A stretch of 20,007 bases of DNA from positions 1-20,007 of IMG/VR virus record IMGVR_UViG_3300031857_001770, one strand, 5' to 3'. How positions within the stretch are numbered: the first letter of the stretch is position 1; every line of letters begins with the position of its first letter. Origin of the DNA: a virus. This document shows positions 12,204 to 19,529 of the stretch, one piece after another. The translations under genes were made by a program, and so were the position numbers. The notes under the pieces are model-generated. The model was given only the letters and a program-made list of their open reading frames with translations. It ran no database searches and was not told where the DNA came from.

Positions 12204-14326
12204 ACTACGTTAAGGAGTTCAAATGTTGCTTTGCCTGTGGTCATATTCAGACTCACGTTGTTAATTAGGTACTTGGTGTTGTTCCAAATGATTGCATTCT
12301 GAAGGTTCAGCGTGATGATTTTACCGATAGGCAGCACCGCTTCCACGTTGTACAACCTGCGTTGCTTGGCGTATAGGTCGGTGATGTAGTTGCTCCACTC
12401 GTTGTTGTAAAGAGTTCGGTTTACCGATTGCAGGTGGTACGGGTCTATGTCTGCGCCAAACGTGATAGTATGCGATGCCCCTGCGCTTGAGTAGCGGTTG
12501 GAGGTGTTGGCGTACCAAGCAACGGTGACCTCCTCGCTTGTGTTATTATCAGCGTTTACAAATGCCACCGAGTTGGCCGATAAGTCGTAGTCATCAAAAT
12601 AAGCATAAAATAAGATAGGCGCACCCAAGTAGGGATTAAACGTGCCATCCTCATTTGTCTCACTTGTGATGCTTTTATAGACAAGTACATTCGTAAGAGT
12701 ACCTGTCTCTCGGTCTGTAAGCCTTTCAAATAGTGGACATTCAAACGGCAGTTCAATCAAAAACTCATCGCCATCAAAAGTGAAGTCAACATTCAAATCA
12801 CCATAGCCTACGTTGTTTGTTTGTTGGTATTGGAAGCCAAGTATCTGCTCGGTAGGTTGGTACTTAAATTCTATCTCCCTGTAAAGCGGTGGGCGGTTTA
12901 CCACATACTCGGTTATGTCTAAATACTCTTGGTAGTCTTTGTCGCTTCCTGCTGCGTACCAATCATCCAACGGCTGAAGCAAGAAGCTCGTAGATGTAGT
13001 TGGCACAATCACCATATTGTACATCTTCAGAATCCCTGCCAAGAAGTCCTTTACCTTTATTTCGGGCATAATGTCTTGCACTACCACTTGAAAGGAATAG
13101 CTTGCAGATGCAGTTTGGTCAACTGAAAATTCACTTGTTGAAGTAACGGAATCAATACCCGAATAGTCCGTGCATTGGTAGGTCATTGAAGTTGGCTGCT
13201 GTGGTCTAATAAACAACTGCACTTGCGCTCCTGTACCAAAGCCCAAAGAGGCCATAGTTGTAGTCACCGAAGATGCGGGGTGAGCGTTGACCTTAACCGC
13301 ATAATCAAAAACCCCACCCTTAAAAACTGCAAGTTCATAGTTCTCACTTACGTCTTTCATTGTGATTTGCAAATCGTAAGGAGCGTCATCGGGGACAGTC
13401 CAAGTGTCTGTGGCTAAATTAAACTGCGAACCGCTACCCGTATTGCGATTCATATTTATGAGTTGGTATTCTATGTCGTTACCACTCGCAAATAGATACC
13501 CCTCGTATCGGTGCAGCCATAGCGACAAATCAACAAACGGAGTAGCAGCCAAGAACGCACCCGTAAACGTGATGCCGTACTTCTGCTCCATTGCATCAAG
13601 AATAGCCGTCACCTTCAAGGCAGGCTTTAACTCGTAGTAGTGTATGCCGTGTTGTTCACTTGCGCCTTTGTAGTGAAGGTTGGAATCGTTTTTATCTGCG
13701 GCATCAGAATCATAAAACCAATTCTTTACAGGGCTGCATAGCGGATAAAACAACGGAGCGTAGGTATCGGTAGTAAGCCTATCAAATACCGCAGTATCGG
13801 AGTATTGGTGGTTTAGTTCTGCAAAGTCAAGGTCGTACAGATAGTCCTCGCCAAACAAATCAACAAGCGTTACAACATCCCCATAAAACGTCAAGGTGTA
13901 AGCGTACGGCTCTGTGCCTTTGAGTTGCACGTTCTCTACCTCTATCACCCCTGTGCGGAATGGCAAGGAGTTTATTTCAATTCTTGCTGCCTGTCGCAGC
14001 CTGCCATCAAAAGTATTGGCAACAGAGGTGCTTGTTGCGCCTGCGTTCCAAGCCGTGTTAAAGGTATTCCAAGTGATGCCGATGCTATTCCATACCGGTG
14101 AGCCTCCCGTCTCGGTAGTGATAACCGAACTTGTGATGTTAGCGTTGTAGTAGTGCTGAAGTATCTCGTTATTGCGTGGGCTTGCAGGGATAGTGAACCC
14201 CTGCGTGAAGTCCGTGAACACCTTGCTGATGTCCTGCACGTTCTGTACCGACAGGTTGATGCTTATCTCCTCATCATCAAAAATGTCAAGCCTAAAGCCA
14301 TTGACGTAAATATCAACCTTGTTCAT
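12200..14326 (-). CDS. Large tail-tip / baseplate-like protein
   Basis: A 708-residue protein. The N-terminus (VDIYVNGFRLDIFDDEEISI, then NVQDISKVFTDFTQGFTIPA) is a signature I associate with tail proteins of Bacteroidota phages. Residues 79-94 hold three Trp spaced exactly seven apart (W79, W86, W93), the motif also found in two small proteins here. The rest is beta-rich with GVIEVENVQLKGTEPYAYTL and a C-terminal IWNNTKYLINNVSLNMTTGK. Size and location just before the tape measure suggest a hub or tip protein. It is joined by ATGA overlaps to the 409-residue gene upstream and to the 50-residue gene downstream. No lysozyme or peptidase motif was seen. Confidence 0.62.
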   Translation of the reverse strand: MNKVDIYVNGFRLDIFDDEEISINLSVQNVQDISKVFTDFTQGFTIPASPRNNEILQHYYNANITSSVITTETGGSPVWNSIGITWNTFNTAWNAGATSTSVANTFDGRLRQAARIEINSLPFRTGVIEVENVQLKGTEPYAYTLTFYGDVVTLVDLFGEDYLYDLDFAELNHQYSDTAVFDRLTTDTYAPLFYPLCSPVKNWFYDSDAADKNDSNLHYKGASEQHGIHYYELKPALKVTAILDAMEQKYGITFTGAFLAATPFVDLSLWLHRYEGYLFASGNDIEYQLINMNRNTGSGSQFNLATDTWTVPDDAPYDLQITMKDVSENYELAVFKGGVFDYAVKVNAHPASSVTTTMASLGFGTGAQVQLFIRPQQPTSMTYQCTDYSGIDSVTSTSEFSVDQTASASYSFQVVVQDIMPEIKVKDFLAGILKMYNMVIVPTTSTSFLLQPLDDWYAAGSDKDYQEYLDITEYVVNRPPLYREIEFKYQPTEQILGFQYQQTNNVGYGDLNVDFTFDGDEFLIELPFECPLFERLTDRETGTLTNVLVYKSITSETNEDGTFNPYLGAPILFYAYFDDYDLSANSVAFVNADNNTSEEVTVAWYANTSNRYSSAGASHTITFGADIDPYHLQSVNRTLYNNEWSNYITDLYAKQRRLYNVEAVLPIGKIITLNLQNAIIWNNTKYLINNVSLNMTTGKATFELLNVV

Positions 14327-15552
14327 CGTACCAAGCTGCGCTCATCAAAGCCAAAGTCAAAGGACATCGTGTAATTGATAAGTTTCGTATTCACACTCTT
14401 TTGGTACTCTATCGTTCCCCGATTGGGAACTGCACTCACCCAGTTGCTATTGGTATAGACCGCAACATATTCGCTCATCAAAATGTCCTCAATCGTTTCA
14501 TCATAGTCTTGGTCAACGAACCCTGTGTTTAGGGTTAGGGTGTTGCGAGAGTTGACGTTAAAGGATTGATACTTGCCTACCTCCAATGAAGGGGTGGTGA
14601 AGCCATCGTTGTAGATGCTCTTTTGGTAAGAGTCCTGCGTGAAGTTACCGCGCTCATCGCTGCGCTTGAAGAAGGTGATAAAGTCAGCAACTCCAAAGCG
14701 GTTGATGAACGCCACCTGTACAGGAGTGTACTTCGCCTCACATTGAACATAGTACCTCACCGTTCCAATCGTGGTATTTGATGCGTTCTTTAGAATTACA
14801 TCGTAGTACTGCCCTATGCCACCATTAGGTTGTGCGCTCGGCTTTAACTCGGAAGGCAAAAAAGGATTGTTCTCAAGGTTTGCTGCGCCAACGCCTGCAT
14901 AGATTACAAGGTTTTGTGAGTTGTTGGTTGCGCGTGTTGGTGGGGCGGTGCTGACGGAACTCACATAAAAATCATCAGAATCACCACTCTGCCAACTGAT
15001 AACAATTTTCGCAAGAGCATTGGCATTGCTATTGTTAATCGCAAGGGATTCGTAGTTACCGACAAGCACCTGCCGATTGCGATTCGTGGCAAGCACGGGT
15101 TGAGATACCGCAACAGGAGCGATGTTATCACGGGTTGCCCATCCATCAGTCGTTAGGTATGCGTAGGCGGTAGGGGATTCATCTGGGAAGGTTGCGTTGG
15201 CGGGTGCTGCTCCGTTATTAGAGAATGTCACAGAGCCTTCGGGTACTATCCACAACGCCTCACCCTGTGGGCTTTGCGTGTAGCCTATGTCATTCCATAC
15301 GCTGAAGTCGTGGTAGAACTCCGAGCGCACAAGGTCGCTGATTTCAAAGTTGATGACTTGGTTTATTGAATAGTCTTTGCTCAACGAGTAGTTAAACGAA
15401 CCCGATGCAGCAAGGACACCTGTGCGAATACGCAAGTTTAAGTCCATCTCTGTGAGCGTGTCAAGAGCAAGAGCGTTATTCTTTGCCGTGATAAATTGTG
15501 GGCTTCTTGCCATTGCAAGGCTGCTCGGTGTGGAAAATACAGGTGTACTCAT
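14323..15552 (-). CDS. Structural (tail) protein of unknown exact role
   Basis: A 409-residue beta-rich protein, Ser/Thr/Asn-rich with few long helices. Visible segments include VINFEISDLVRSEF, FSVWNDIGYTQ, YYVQCEAKYTPVQVAFINRF and FGVADFITFFKRSD, and a closing stretch with KLINYTMSFDFGF. I have seen similar proteins before the large tail-tip gene in Bacteroidota phages. A distal tail, tail-tip or baseplate part is likely. It overlaps the next gene by ATGA, so the two products are probably needed together. No enzymatic motif or signal peptide is seen. The start is ATG at 15552. Confidence 0.6.
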   Translation of the reverse strand: MSTPVFSTPSSLAMARSPQFITAKNNALALDTLTEMDLNLRIRTGVLAASGSFNYSLSKDYSINQVINFEISDLVRSEFYHDFSVWNDIGYTQSPQGEALWIVPEGSVTFSNNGAAPANATFPDESPTAYAYLTTDGWATRDNIAPVAVSQPVLATNRNRQVLVGNYESLAINNSNANALAKIVISWQSGDSDDFYVSSVSTAPPTRATNNSQNLVIYAGVGAANLENNPFLPSELKPSAQPNGGIGQYYDVILKNASNTTIGTVRYYVQCEAKYTPVQVAFINRFGVADFITFFKRSDERGNFTQDSYQKSIYNDGFTTPSLEVGKYQSFNVNSRNTLTLNTGFVDQDYDETIEDILMSEYVAVYTNSNWVSAVPNRGTIEYQKSVNTKLINYTMSFDFGFDERSLVR

Positions 15553-15559
15553 TGTGTTT

Positions 15560-16057
15560 TTAGAAACTATTTTTTATTGCGTTAGCAATATCTGGTGGCA
15601 GTTTGTTAAATGCGATATTAAATGGTGTGCTAAAGAACTTCGTTGCAGGAATTCCCTGCCGATATACGGACTCACGGACTGCAAAAGGATTTAGCCCTTT
15701 GCTCTCTGACCAAGCCTTGAATGCAGACACAGGAGGCTTCTTGTCCTTGTAGGCAAATGGACTGTTGGGTGCTTTTTGCCTCCATATCTTGCCCTTGTTG
15801 TTTCGCCTGTTGAATGCACTCGTAGTCCTTCTCGTGCCTCCTGCGCCCTTTACTCCTTTGTCTTGGAACTCACCATAGTCCTCCATAAAGAAACTCATTG
15901 AGAACTTATCATTTGAGTAGTACACGCTATACCGAAGGGAATTGTAAAGGGTCTTGTTGAAGTTGTGCTTTCCTTTGGTGAGGTTGGTTCTCGCCTGCTG
16001 AATGACATATTTGCCAAAGTTAATTAGCACCGCAGCAACCAAGTCCTCCCGTGCCAT
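15560..16057 (-). CDS. HK97 gp10-like tail completion protein
   Basis: A 165-residue basic protein. It has the landmarks of the HK97 gp10-like family: an N-terminal helix with VIQQARTNL, a strand with SVYYSNDKFSMSFFMEDYGE followed by FQDKGVKG, and a C-terminal FAVRESVYRQGIPATKFFST segment, where family members place a Pro-aromatic helix that packs in the ring. Such proteins close the head-to-tail joint or the tail end during assembly. The middle (TRRTTSAFNRRNNKGKIWRQ) is an unusually basic insert. It starts one base after the previous stop. Confidence 0.75.
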   Translation of the reverse strand: MAREDLVAAVLINFGKYVIQQARTNLTKGKHNFNKTLYNSLRYSVYYSNDKFSMSFFMEDYGEFQDKGVKGAGGTRRTTSAFNRRNNKGKIWRQKAPNSPFAYKDKKPPVSAFKAWSESKGLNPFAVRESVYRQGIPATKFFSTPFNIAFNKLPPDIANAIKNSF

Positions 16058-16058
16058 T

Positions 16059-16526
16059 TTAGCAGACGCTTATCTCGGTGTTAGCAAGCAGCACATCAAA
16101 GGTTGCAGTCCATCCTGCAAGCAGGTTCTCGAACCTCTCGCTGAAGGGAACGCAAGAGGCAGTACCATCCAACTGATAAAGGTCGGTGTACAACGTACCC
16201 CTGCGCAGTTCTGTGATGACATCGTTGATGACCGCTAACTGGGTGTTCAAGATATCCTGCTCATTGCTAACCCCATAGAACGGCTCTGCCTGTAAGCGTG
16301 GATTCTCTTTGGTTTCATCTACCAAGTCCATACAAACAAGGCTTACATTCATACGGACTATCTGTCCATCAAATGTTGCTTGGTTGATGATGATGTGACT
16401 CAAGGGGAAGATGGTCTGCTTGTTTAGGTCTATGTCAAAAATATCCCCTGTCGTTACCACGCTGACTTGGCTATGCGCCTCAAGGGTGTCTTTCAGCTTG
16501 GTGGTGATGTCGTAGAACTGTCTCAT
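16059..16526 (-). CDS. Neck / tail-terminator-like structural protein
   Basis: A 155-residue protein starting at the ATG of the ATGA junction and ending one base before the next gene. The N-terminal helix (YDITTKLKDTLEAHSQV) is followed by VVTTGDIFDIDLNKQTIFPL and SHIIINQATFDGQI, then a strand-rich middle (VRMNVSLVCMDLVDETKE), and a helix with QDILNTQLAVINDVITEL. The alternating helix/strand pattern, size and place before an HK97 gp10-like protein suit a tail terminator or neck ring protein. I recognise the family from related phages but it has no settled name, so function is by context only. Confidence 0.6.
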   Translation of the reverse strand: MRQFYDITTKLKDTLEAHSQVSVVTTGDIFDIDLNKQTIFPLSHIIINQATFDGQIVRMNVSLVCMDLVDETKENPRLQAEPFYGVSNEQDILNTQLAVINDVITELRRGTLYTDLYQLDGTASCVPFSERFENLLAGWTATFDVLLANTEISVC

Positions 16527-16777
16527 TTTATTGACTTCTTTATTAGGTCGTTTTCAACCTCTTGCTTTTGCTTTTCAAAGGTGAGGAAGTGTAGGCATTG
16601 GTGGATGGAAAGTTGTGTAATTGACTCAAACTGCCTAATGTCTCCCTTAGCGAGTTGATAGATTGTTGCATACCATCCCCATTGCTTGGCGAATTGTCCT
16701 TGCTTGGAGTATTCGTTTGACTCTTCGCCTCCAAAGAGGTCAGCATAGCTTGCAGTAACTCGTTCCCTAAATGCCAA
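16523..16777 (-). CDS. -1 frame C-terminal extension of the 17256 gene
   Basis: This 84-codon frame has no convincing start of its own; its first usable codon is a TTG inside the T9 run. It reads as the natural continuation of the upstream gene after a -1 slip: residues 1-160 joined to LAFRERVTASYADLF, then KQWGWYATIYQLAKGD, then ITQLSIHQCLHFLTFEKQKQ, giving about 244 residues. The hydrophobic pattern and the WGW/LAKGD segment look like real protein, more than frame 0 does. Its stop is the TGA of an ATGA overlap with the ATG of the next gene at 16526, exactly the junction used elsewhere in this cluster. It may arise by programmed frameshifting, or the run may contain a one-base sequencing error. 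Confidence 0.72.
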   Translation of the reverse strand: MAFRERVTASYADLFGGEESNEYSKQGQFAKQWGWYATIYQLAKGDIRQFESITQLSIHQCLHFLTFEKQKQEVENDLIKKSIK

Positions 16778-17256
16778 AAAAAAAGCGTTGCGCCCATCGC
16801 AACATTCATCGGGGCTTGCTTCATCTGCTCCGAGTACTTGCCTGCTCCCTCGTATGGCTCTATCAGGTACCGATGCTTGACCTCGCTTGTGATAGGGCGA
16901 TACAATACCGCCATCGCTTTGTGCAGGTCTTGTACGTCTTGCAGGTAGCCGTCAAGGTCAACGAACTCACCGTAGGTGATATTGTCAAGCTCTGGTATGA
17001 ACCCGTACTTGGTGTCCCCCATCGTGAAGGTTGGCGTGAGGCTTGGCTTCTCGTTTATCATCGCACTAATGTGCTTGCTGATATGGCTCACATCTTTGAT
17101 GCGTACGTTAGGAAGATTGGCAAGAGGCACTCCGCAGAATATCTCAAGCATCTTGTGTGTCAAGAACTCCTCATCGCCCTCAAGCCTCGCAAAGCGTTGG
17201 TATTGGTCAAGCGTTATCTCCGACAGGGAGGTGGGTACAATTACCTTTAGTTCCAT
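16543..17256 (-). CDS. Putative tail-assembly-chaperone-like protein, frame-0 product
   Basis: A 237-residue frame starting with ATG at 17256. Residues 1-160 look like a coherent globular domain (ITLDQYQRFARLEG, FCGVPLANLP, TYGEFVDLDGYLQD, LHKAMAVLYRPI) that I recognise as recurring in Bacteroidota phages without an agreed function. At L158-F160 the coding strand has CTTTTTTTTTGG. In frame 0 the rest (161-237) begins WHLGNELLQAML and then becomes rich in Ser, Thr, Asn and Lys, ending at the TAA at 16543 with no relation to the next gene. The -1 frame instead gives a better-looking C-terminus (separate entry). Tail assembly chaperones (lambda G/GT type) commonly use -1 frameshifting, so that role is an inference. 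A neck or connector role is possible. Confidence 0.7.
   Translation of the reverse strand: MELKVIVPTSLSEITLDQYQRFARLEGDEEFLTHKMLEIFCGVPLANLPNVRIKDVSHISKHISAMINEKPSLTPTFTMGDTKYGFIPELDNITYGEFVDLDGYLQDVQDLHKAMAVLYRPITSEVKHRYLIEPYEGAGKYSEQMKQAPMNVAMGATLFFWHLGNELLQAMLTSLEAKSQTNTPSKDNSPSNGDGMQQSINSLRETLGSLSQLHNFPSTNAYTSSPLKSKSKRLKTT
16776..16784 (-). promoter_or_regulatory. T9 slippery run, candidate -1 frameshift site
   Basis: Nine T in a row on the coding strand (C-T9-GG). Frame 0 reads CTT TTT TTT TGG. A one-base backward slip gives TTT TTG GCA and enters the open frame that ends at 16523. T-TTT-TTT fits an X-XXY-YYZ slip heptamer, allowing both tRNA-Phe to re-pair. I did not find an obvious strong hairpin just downstream by eye. 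Confidence 0.6.
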
Positions 17257-17261
17257 TATTA

Positions 17262-17278
17262 AAATAACCTTTTAGTTT
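17262..17278 (-). repeat. AAATAACCTTTTAGTTT box, copy 2
   Basis: The identical 17-bp copy between the TerL stop and the ATG at 17256, 5 nt before it on the coding strand. It could be a translation-enhancing leader, an RNA processing site or a phage promoter element. Confidence 0.6.
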
Positions 17279-18438
17279 TAGCGTATGGCATACCTTCCAA
17301 AGTTAGGTCTGCTGAGTTTGTTGTAGGTCGCATAGCGAAGAGCATCAATGGCGTGGTTGAATGCATCAATGGGGCGATTAAGTAGGTTGCCGTTCTTATC
17401 TTCTACCCATTTGTAATTCTGAAGTTCCTTGATTAGGTTGCTGCTTCGTGGGGTTACAAATAGCTTGTGCCGCTTCAGCACGTCAATACCCACTATGACG
17501 CTATCTGCGCCCTTCTGCGTGGGTTTCACGTTCCACCCCATACGATGCAGCTCCTCAATAGATTTGGGTTCAGCAGAGTCAGCATATATCTCCGTACGTC
17601 TGTCAAGCCCAAGTGAGGCAAGTACGTTGCTAATGTCGGGATTTGTCATCCCCGTGCGGTAAATCAACTCATCCACATAAAGGTTGTCCCCCGACTTATA
17701 AACTGCCACAAGTGCAGTTGGGTCGTTGGTGTAACCAAAGTCCATCCCGTGACATAAGAGCGTGGCATCCGTTGGTATCTCTGCCTGCCCGTATTGGAAG
17801 ATGGTGGCTCTGCTCATACCACGTTCTCCTAATCCATAGATTCTCCAGTAGTCATTGTCCGTATGTTGCAGCCTTTCTATCTCCTCCACGATTGAGGCAT
17901 CCAAGAACGGATTGTCAAGGTAGGTGGACTGGATGTAGGTAACGTCATCCCTCGTTAGCAGCTTATCGTATATCCAATGGAATGCATCTGAGGGGTTGTA
18001 GTCAACCCATATCTTGCCTGTGGTACGAATCAAGAGCTGAAAGAAATCCTCCCAAGTAAGTTCGTTGGCTTCATTGCAGAATAGGTAGTCACGTCTTGCT
18101 CCTCGTTTCTTCTGCGGTTGGTCAAGGCTGATAAACTCAAAGAGGTTGCCATTCAACTCGTAGGTGTAGTCGCTCTTGTTATGCCGTGCCTCATCATAGA
18201 GACCGTTGGCATTTAGGATTTCAAAGAAGTCACGATAGGCCGTCATCTTCAGAGACGGCAGAGACTTGCGCACAATAGAATACACCTTGCCCCTATCCTC
18301 CATCGCCATCACGATGAGCATCTGCAAAAGCGAGTAGGTTTTACCAGAACGGCTGCCGCCTTGATTGACTACTATCCGAGTTGGTGCGGTGTAGTTCTTC
18401 TCAAAGAGTTCGCTACTCTTTAGGTTTAGTTCGGACAA
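17278..18438 (-). CDS. terL: Terminase large subunit (packaging ATPase and nuclease)
   Basis: A 386-residue protein of Terminase_3 (PBSX/SPP1 type) layout. The ATPase half has Walker A GGSRSGKT at 27-34, the Walker B region DYLFCNEANE at 117-126 with the acidic catalytic residue in NEA, and the coupling motif STYLDNPFLD at 171-180. The RNase H-like nuclease half has GMDFGYTND (D233), IYADSAEP (D287) and NRPIDAFNHAIDALRY (D358 and D365), the expected acidic metal-binding set. Length is near the lower end for complete TerL proteins, and no motif is missing. The only start that keeps the N-terminus is a TTG at 18438; the next Met is residue 40, past Walker A. It translocates genome DNA into proheads through the portal. 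Confidence 0.95.
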   Translation of the reverse strand: MSELNLKSSELFEKNYTAPTRIVVNQGGSRSGKTYSLLQMLIVMAMEDRGKVYSIVRKSLPSLKMTAYRDFFEILNANGLYDEARHNKSDYTYELNGNLFEFISLDQPQKKRGARRDYLFCNEANELTWEDFFQLLIRTTGKIWVDYNPSDAFHWIYDKLLTRDDVTYIQSTYLDNPFLDASIVEEIERLQHTDNDYWRIYGLGERGMSRATIFQYGQAEIPTDATLLCHGMDFGYTNDPTALVAVYKSGDNLYVDELIYRTGMTNPDISNVLASLGLDRRTEIYADSAEPKSIEELHRMGWNVKPTQKGADSVIVGIDVLKRHKLFVTPRSSNLIKELQNYKWVEDKNGNLLNRPIDAFNHAIDALRYATYNKLSRPNFGRYAIR

Positions 18439-18712
18439 TCTCTACCTTGATTTTCGTTAGCTCATCCGATACCTCGTGAGAGTTCTCAACCCTTGCGAGT
18501 TTAGGTGTCGTGTACTCTGCCATCTTGTTCAAGAGGTCAAGTGCGCCCTTTGGGTCATCGGCTGCAACCTGTGTCAACCAGATGGTCATATTCTCAAGAT
18601 TGGCTTCTATGAGGGTTTGGAATGCCTCTCTGATTTTGTTTGTGGTCTTGTTTGGTGTTCCCGCAGGGCGGCCTGTGTTGCCTGCGATGAACCTGCCTTT
18701 GTCATCTTTCAT
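18413..18712 (-). CDS. terS: Terminase small subunit candidate
   Basis: A 99-residue protein directly before the large terminase, overlapping it by 26 nt. The N-terminus is basic and Gly/Pro-rich (GRFIAGNTGRPAGTPNKTT), a DNA-contacting element typical of small-terminase-like and DUF5681-like phage proteins. A helical middle follows (IREAFQTLIEANLENM, then WLTQVAADDPKGALDLLNKM), with a charged tail ending in KVEIVRTKPKE. Small terminases recognise the packaging site and load the large subunit. The assignment rests mainly on position and the GRPAGTPNK motif, because TerS sequences diverge strongly. The start is ATG at 18712, 33 nt after the HNH stop. Confidence 0.68.
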   Translation of the reverse strand: MKDDKGRFIAGNTGRPAGTPNKTTNKIREAFQTLIEANLENMTIWLTQVAADDPKGALDLLNKMAEYTTPKLARVENSHEVSDELTKIKVEIVRTKPKE

Positions 18713-18744
18713 ATCCGTTTAGTTCCGTTATTTTCGGTTTATGT

Positions 18745-19005
18745 CTAAATAACCCTTTTAGAGAGGTGGTGGTTGTGTGTTGCTTGAAGTCGCTCCTTCC
18801 ATTCTTTAATATCGCCATAAGCAACGTGACAGGCTCGGCATAGAGCCATAAGATTTTCTATCCGGTCAGCGAGCTTGCTACCGCCCATCCCTCTGGACTC
18901 TATGTGGTGGATGTCAACGGCAGTACCTCCACAGACCTCACAGGCAATCCACGAATTTGTATCGTAGCCAAATGCCTTTAGATAGACCTTCGTATGGTTT
19001 TTCAC
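18745..19005 (-). CDS. Small HNH endonuclease next to terminase
   Basis: An 86-residue HNH nuclease if started at the GTG at 19005, which overlaps the methyltransferase stop as GTGA. A TTG at 19023 would add six residues, but the 4-nt overlap matches other junctions here. Zinc is held by CEVC (C22, C25) and CRAC (C56, C59). The catalytic HNH core is IHH at 32-34, then ENLMALC near 50-56, then CH at 59-60. Free-standing HNH proteins directly before TerS/TerL are common in HK97-type phages (HK97 gp74 is the reference case), where they assist terminase cleavage during packaging. That role is inferred from position. A homing nuclease is less likely because no DNA-binding NUMOD region is present. 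Confidence 0.85.
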   Translation of the reverse strand: MKNHTKVYLKAFGYDTNSWIACEVCGGTAVDIHHIESRGMGGSKLADRIENLMALCRACHVAYGDIKEWKERLQATHNHHLSKRVI

Positions 19006-19529
19006 TTTTGGTATATCCAACAATCATCTATAAAGGTGGCGTGAGGCAGTAGCTCATCTACCGCTTGGATTACTCCCTTCCAATGTTCGTGGTAGTCATC
19101 TCCTGCGATGTAGCCTCCCTTCTTTACTTTGGGAAGCCATAGCTTGATATCTTCCTTTACCGCCTCATAGGAATGGTCAAGGTCTATGAATACCACGTCT
19201 AAAGATTCTGCCTTGAACTTCTTTGATGCTGATTTGGATGTTGCTTTGATTGCCTTGTACTTGCGCTCACCCATATTCTCGGTAAAGAGCTTGTAGATGT
19301 CTTGGGTCTTTGCAAGCCGATAGAAGGAGTCTATGTACTCTGCCGTTCCCTTGAAGGAGTCTATGATTGTGATTTCTTGGGATGTTGCTTTGTCGCATAG
19401 GTAAGCCGATGACTTACCGAGCCACGCACCCAACTCTACGAATGTGCCGTCTTGGGGCATATTGGCAAGGAGGTAGTCGTATGCTGCTTGGTGGTTGAAC
19501 CACCCGTCTATGTCTTTTGATGCTTTCAT
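19002..19529 (-). CDS. Class I SAM-dependent methyltransferase (Methyltransf_24-like)
   Basis: A 175-residue protein with a Rossmann methyltransferase pattern. Motif I is at residues 30-44 (FVELGAWLGKSSAYL). An acidic residue ends the next strand (ITIIDSF, D57). The strand DVVFIDLDHSYEAV is at 111-124, and KGGYIAGDDYHEHW at 137-150 follows the last helix. This arrangement is usual for the small Methyltransf_24 / cephalosporin-hydroxylase-like group, whose members often sit beside glycosyltransferases. It overlaps the glycosyltransferase upstream by ATGA and the HNH gene downstream by GTGA. The pair may act on the same glycan, which is inference from position only. No DNA-methylase motif (DPPY/NPPY) is seen, so a DNA modification role is less likely. 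Confidence 0.78.
   Translation of the reverse strand: MKASKDIDGWFNHQAAYDYLLANMPQDGTFVELGAWLGKSSAYLCDKATSQEITIIDSFKGTAEYIDSFYRLAKTQDIYKLFTENMGERKYKAIKATSKSASKKFKAESLDVVFIDLDHSYEAVKEDIKLWLPKVKKGGYIAGDDYHEHWKGVIQAVDELLPHATFIDDCWIYQK

Noticed and set aside
12321-12756. Nested minus-strand frames inside the 708-residue gene
   Set aside because: Short frames with Arg/His-rich or random composition inside a long, coherent gene.
16771-17250. Plus-strand frame of 159 codons
   Set aside because: Antisense of the frameshifted gene, with no recognisable protein features.
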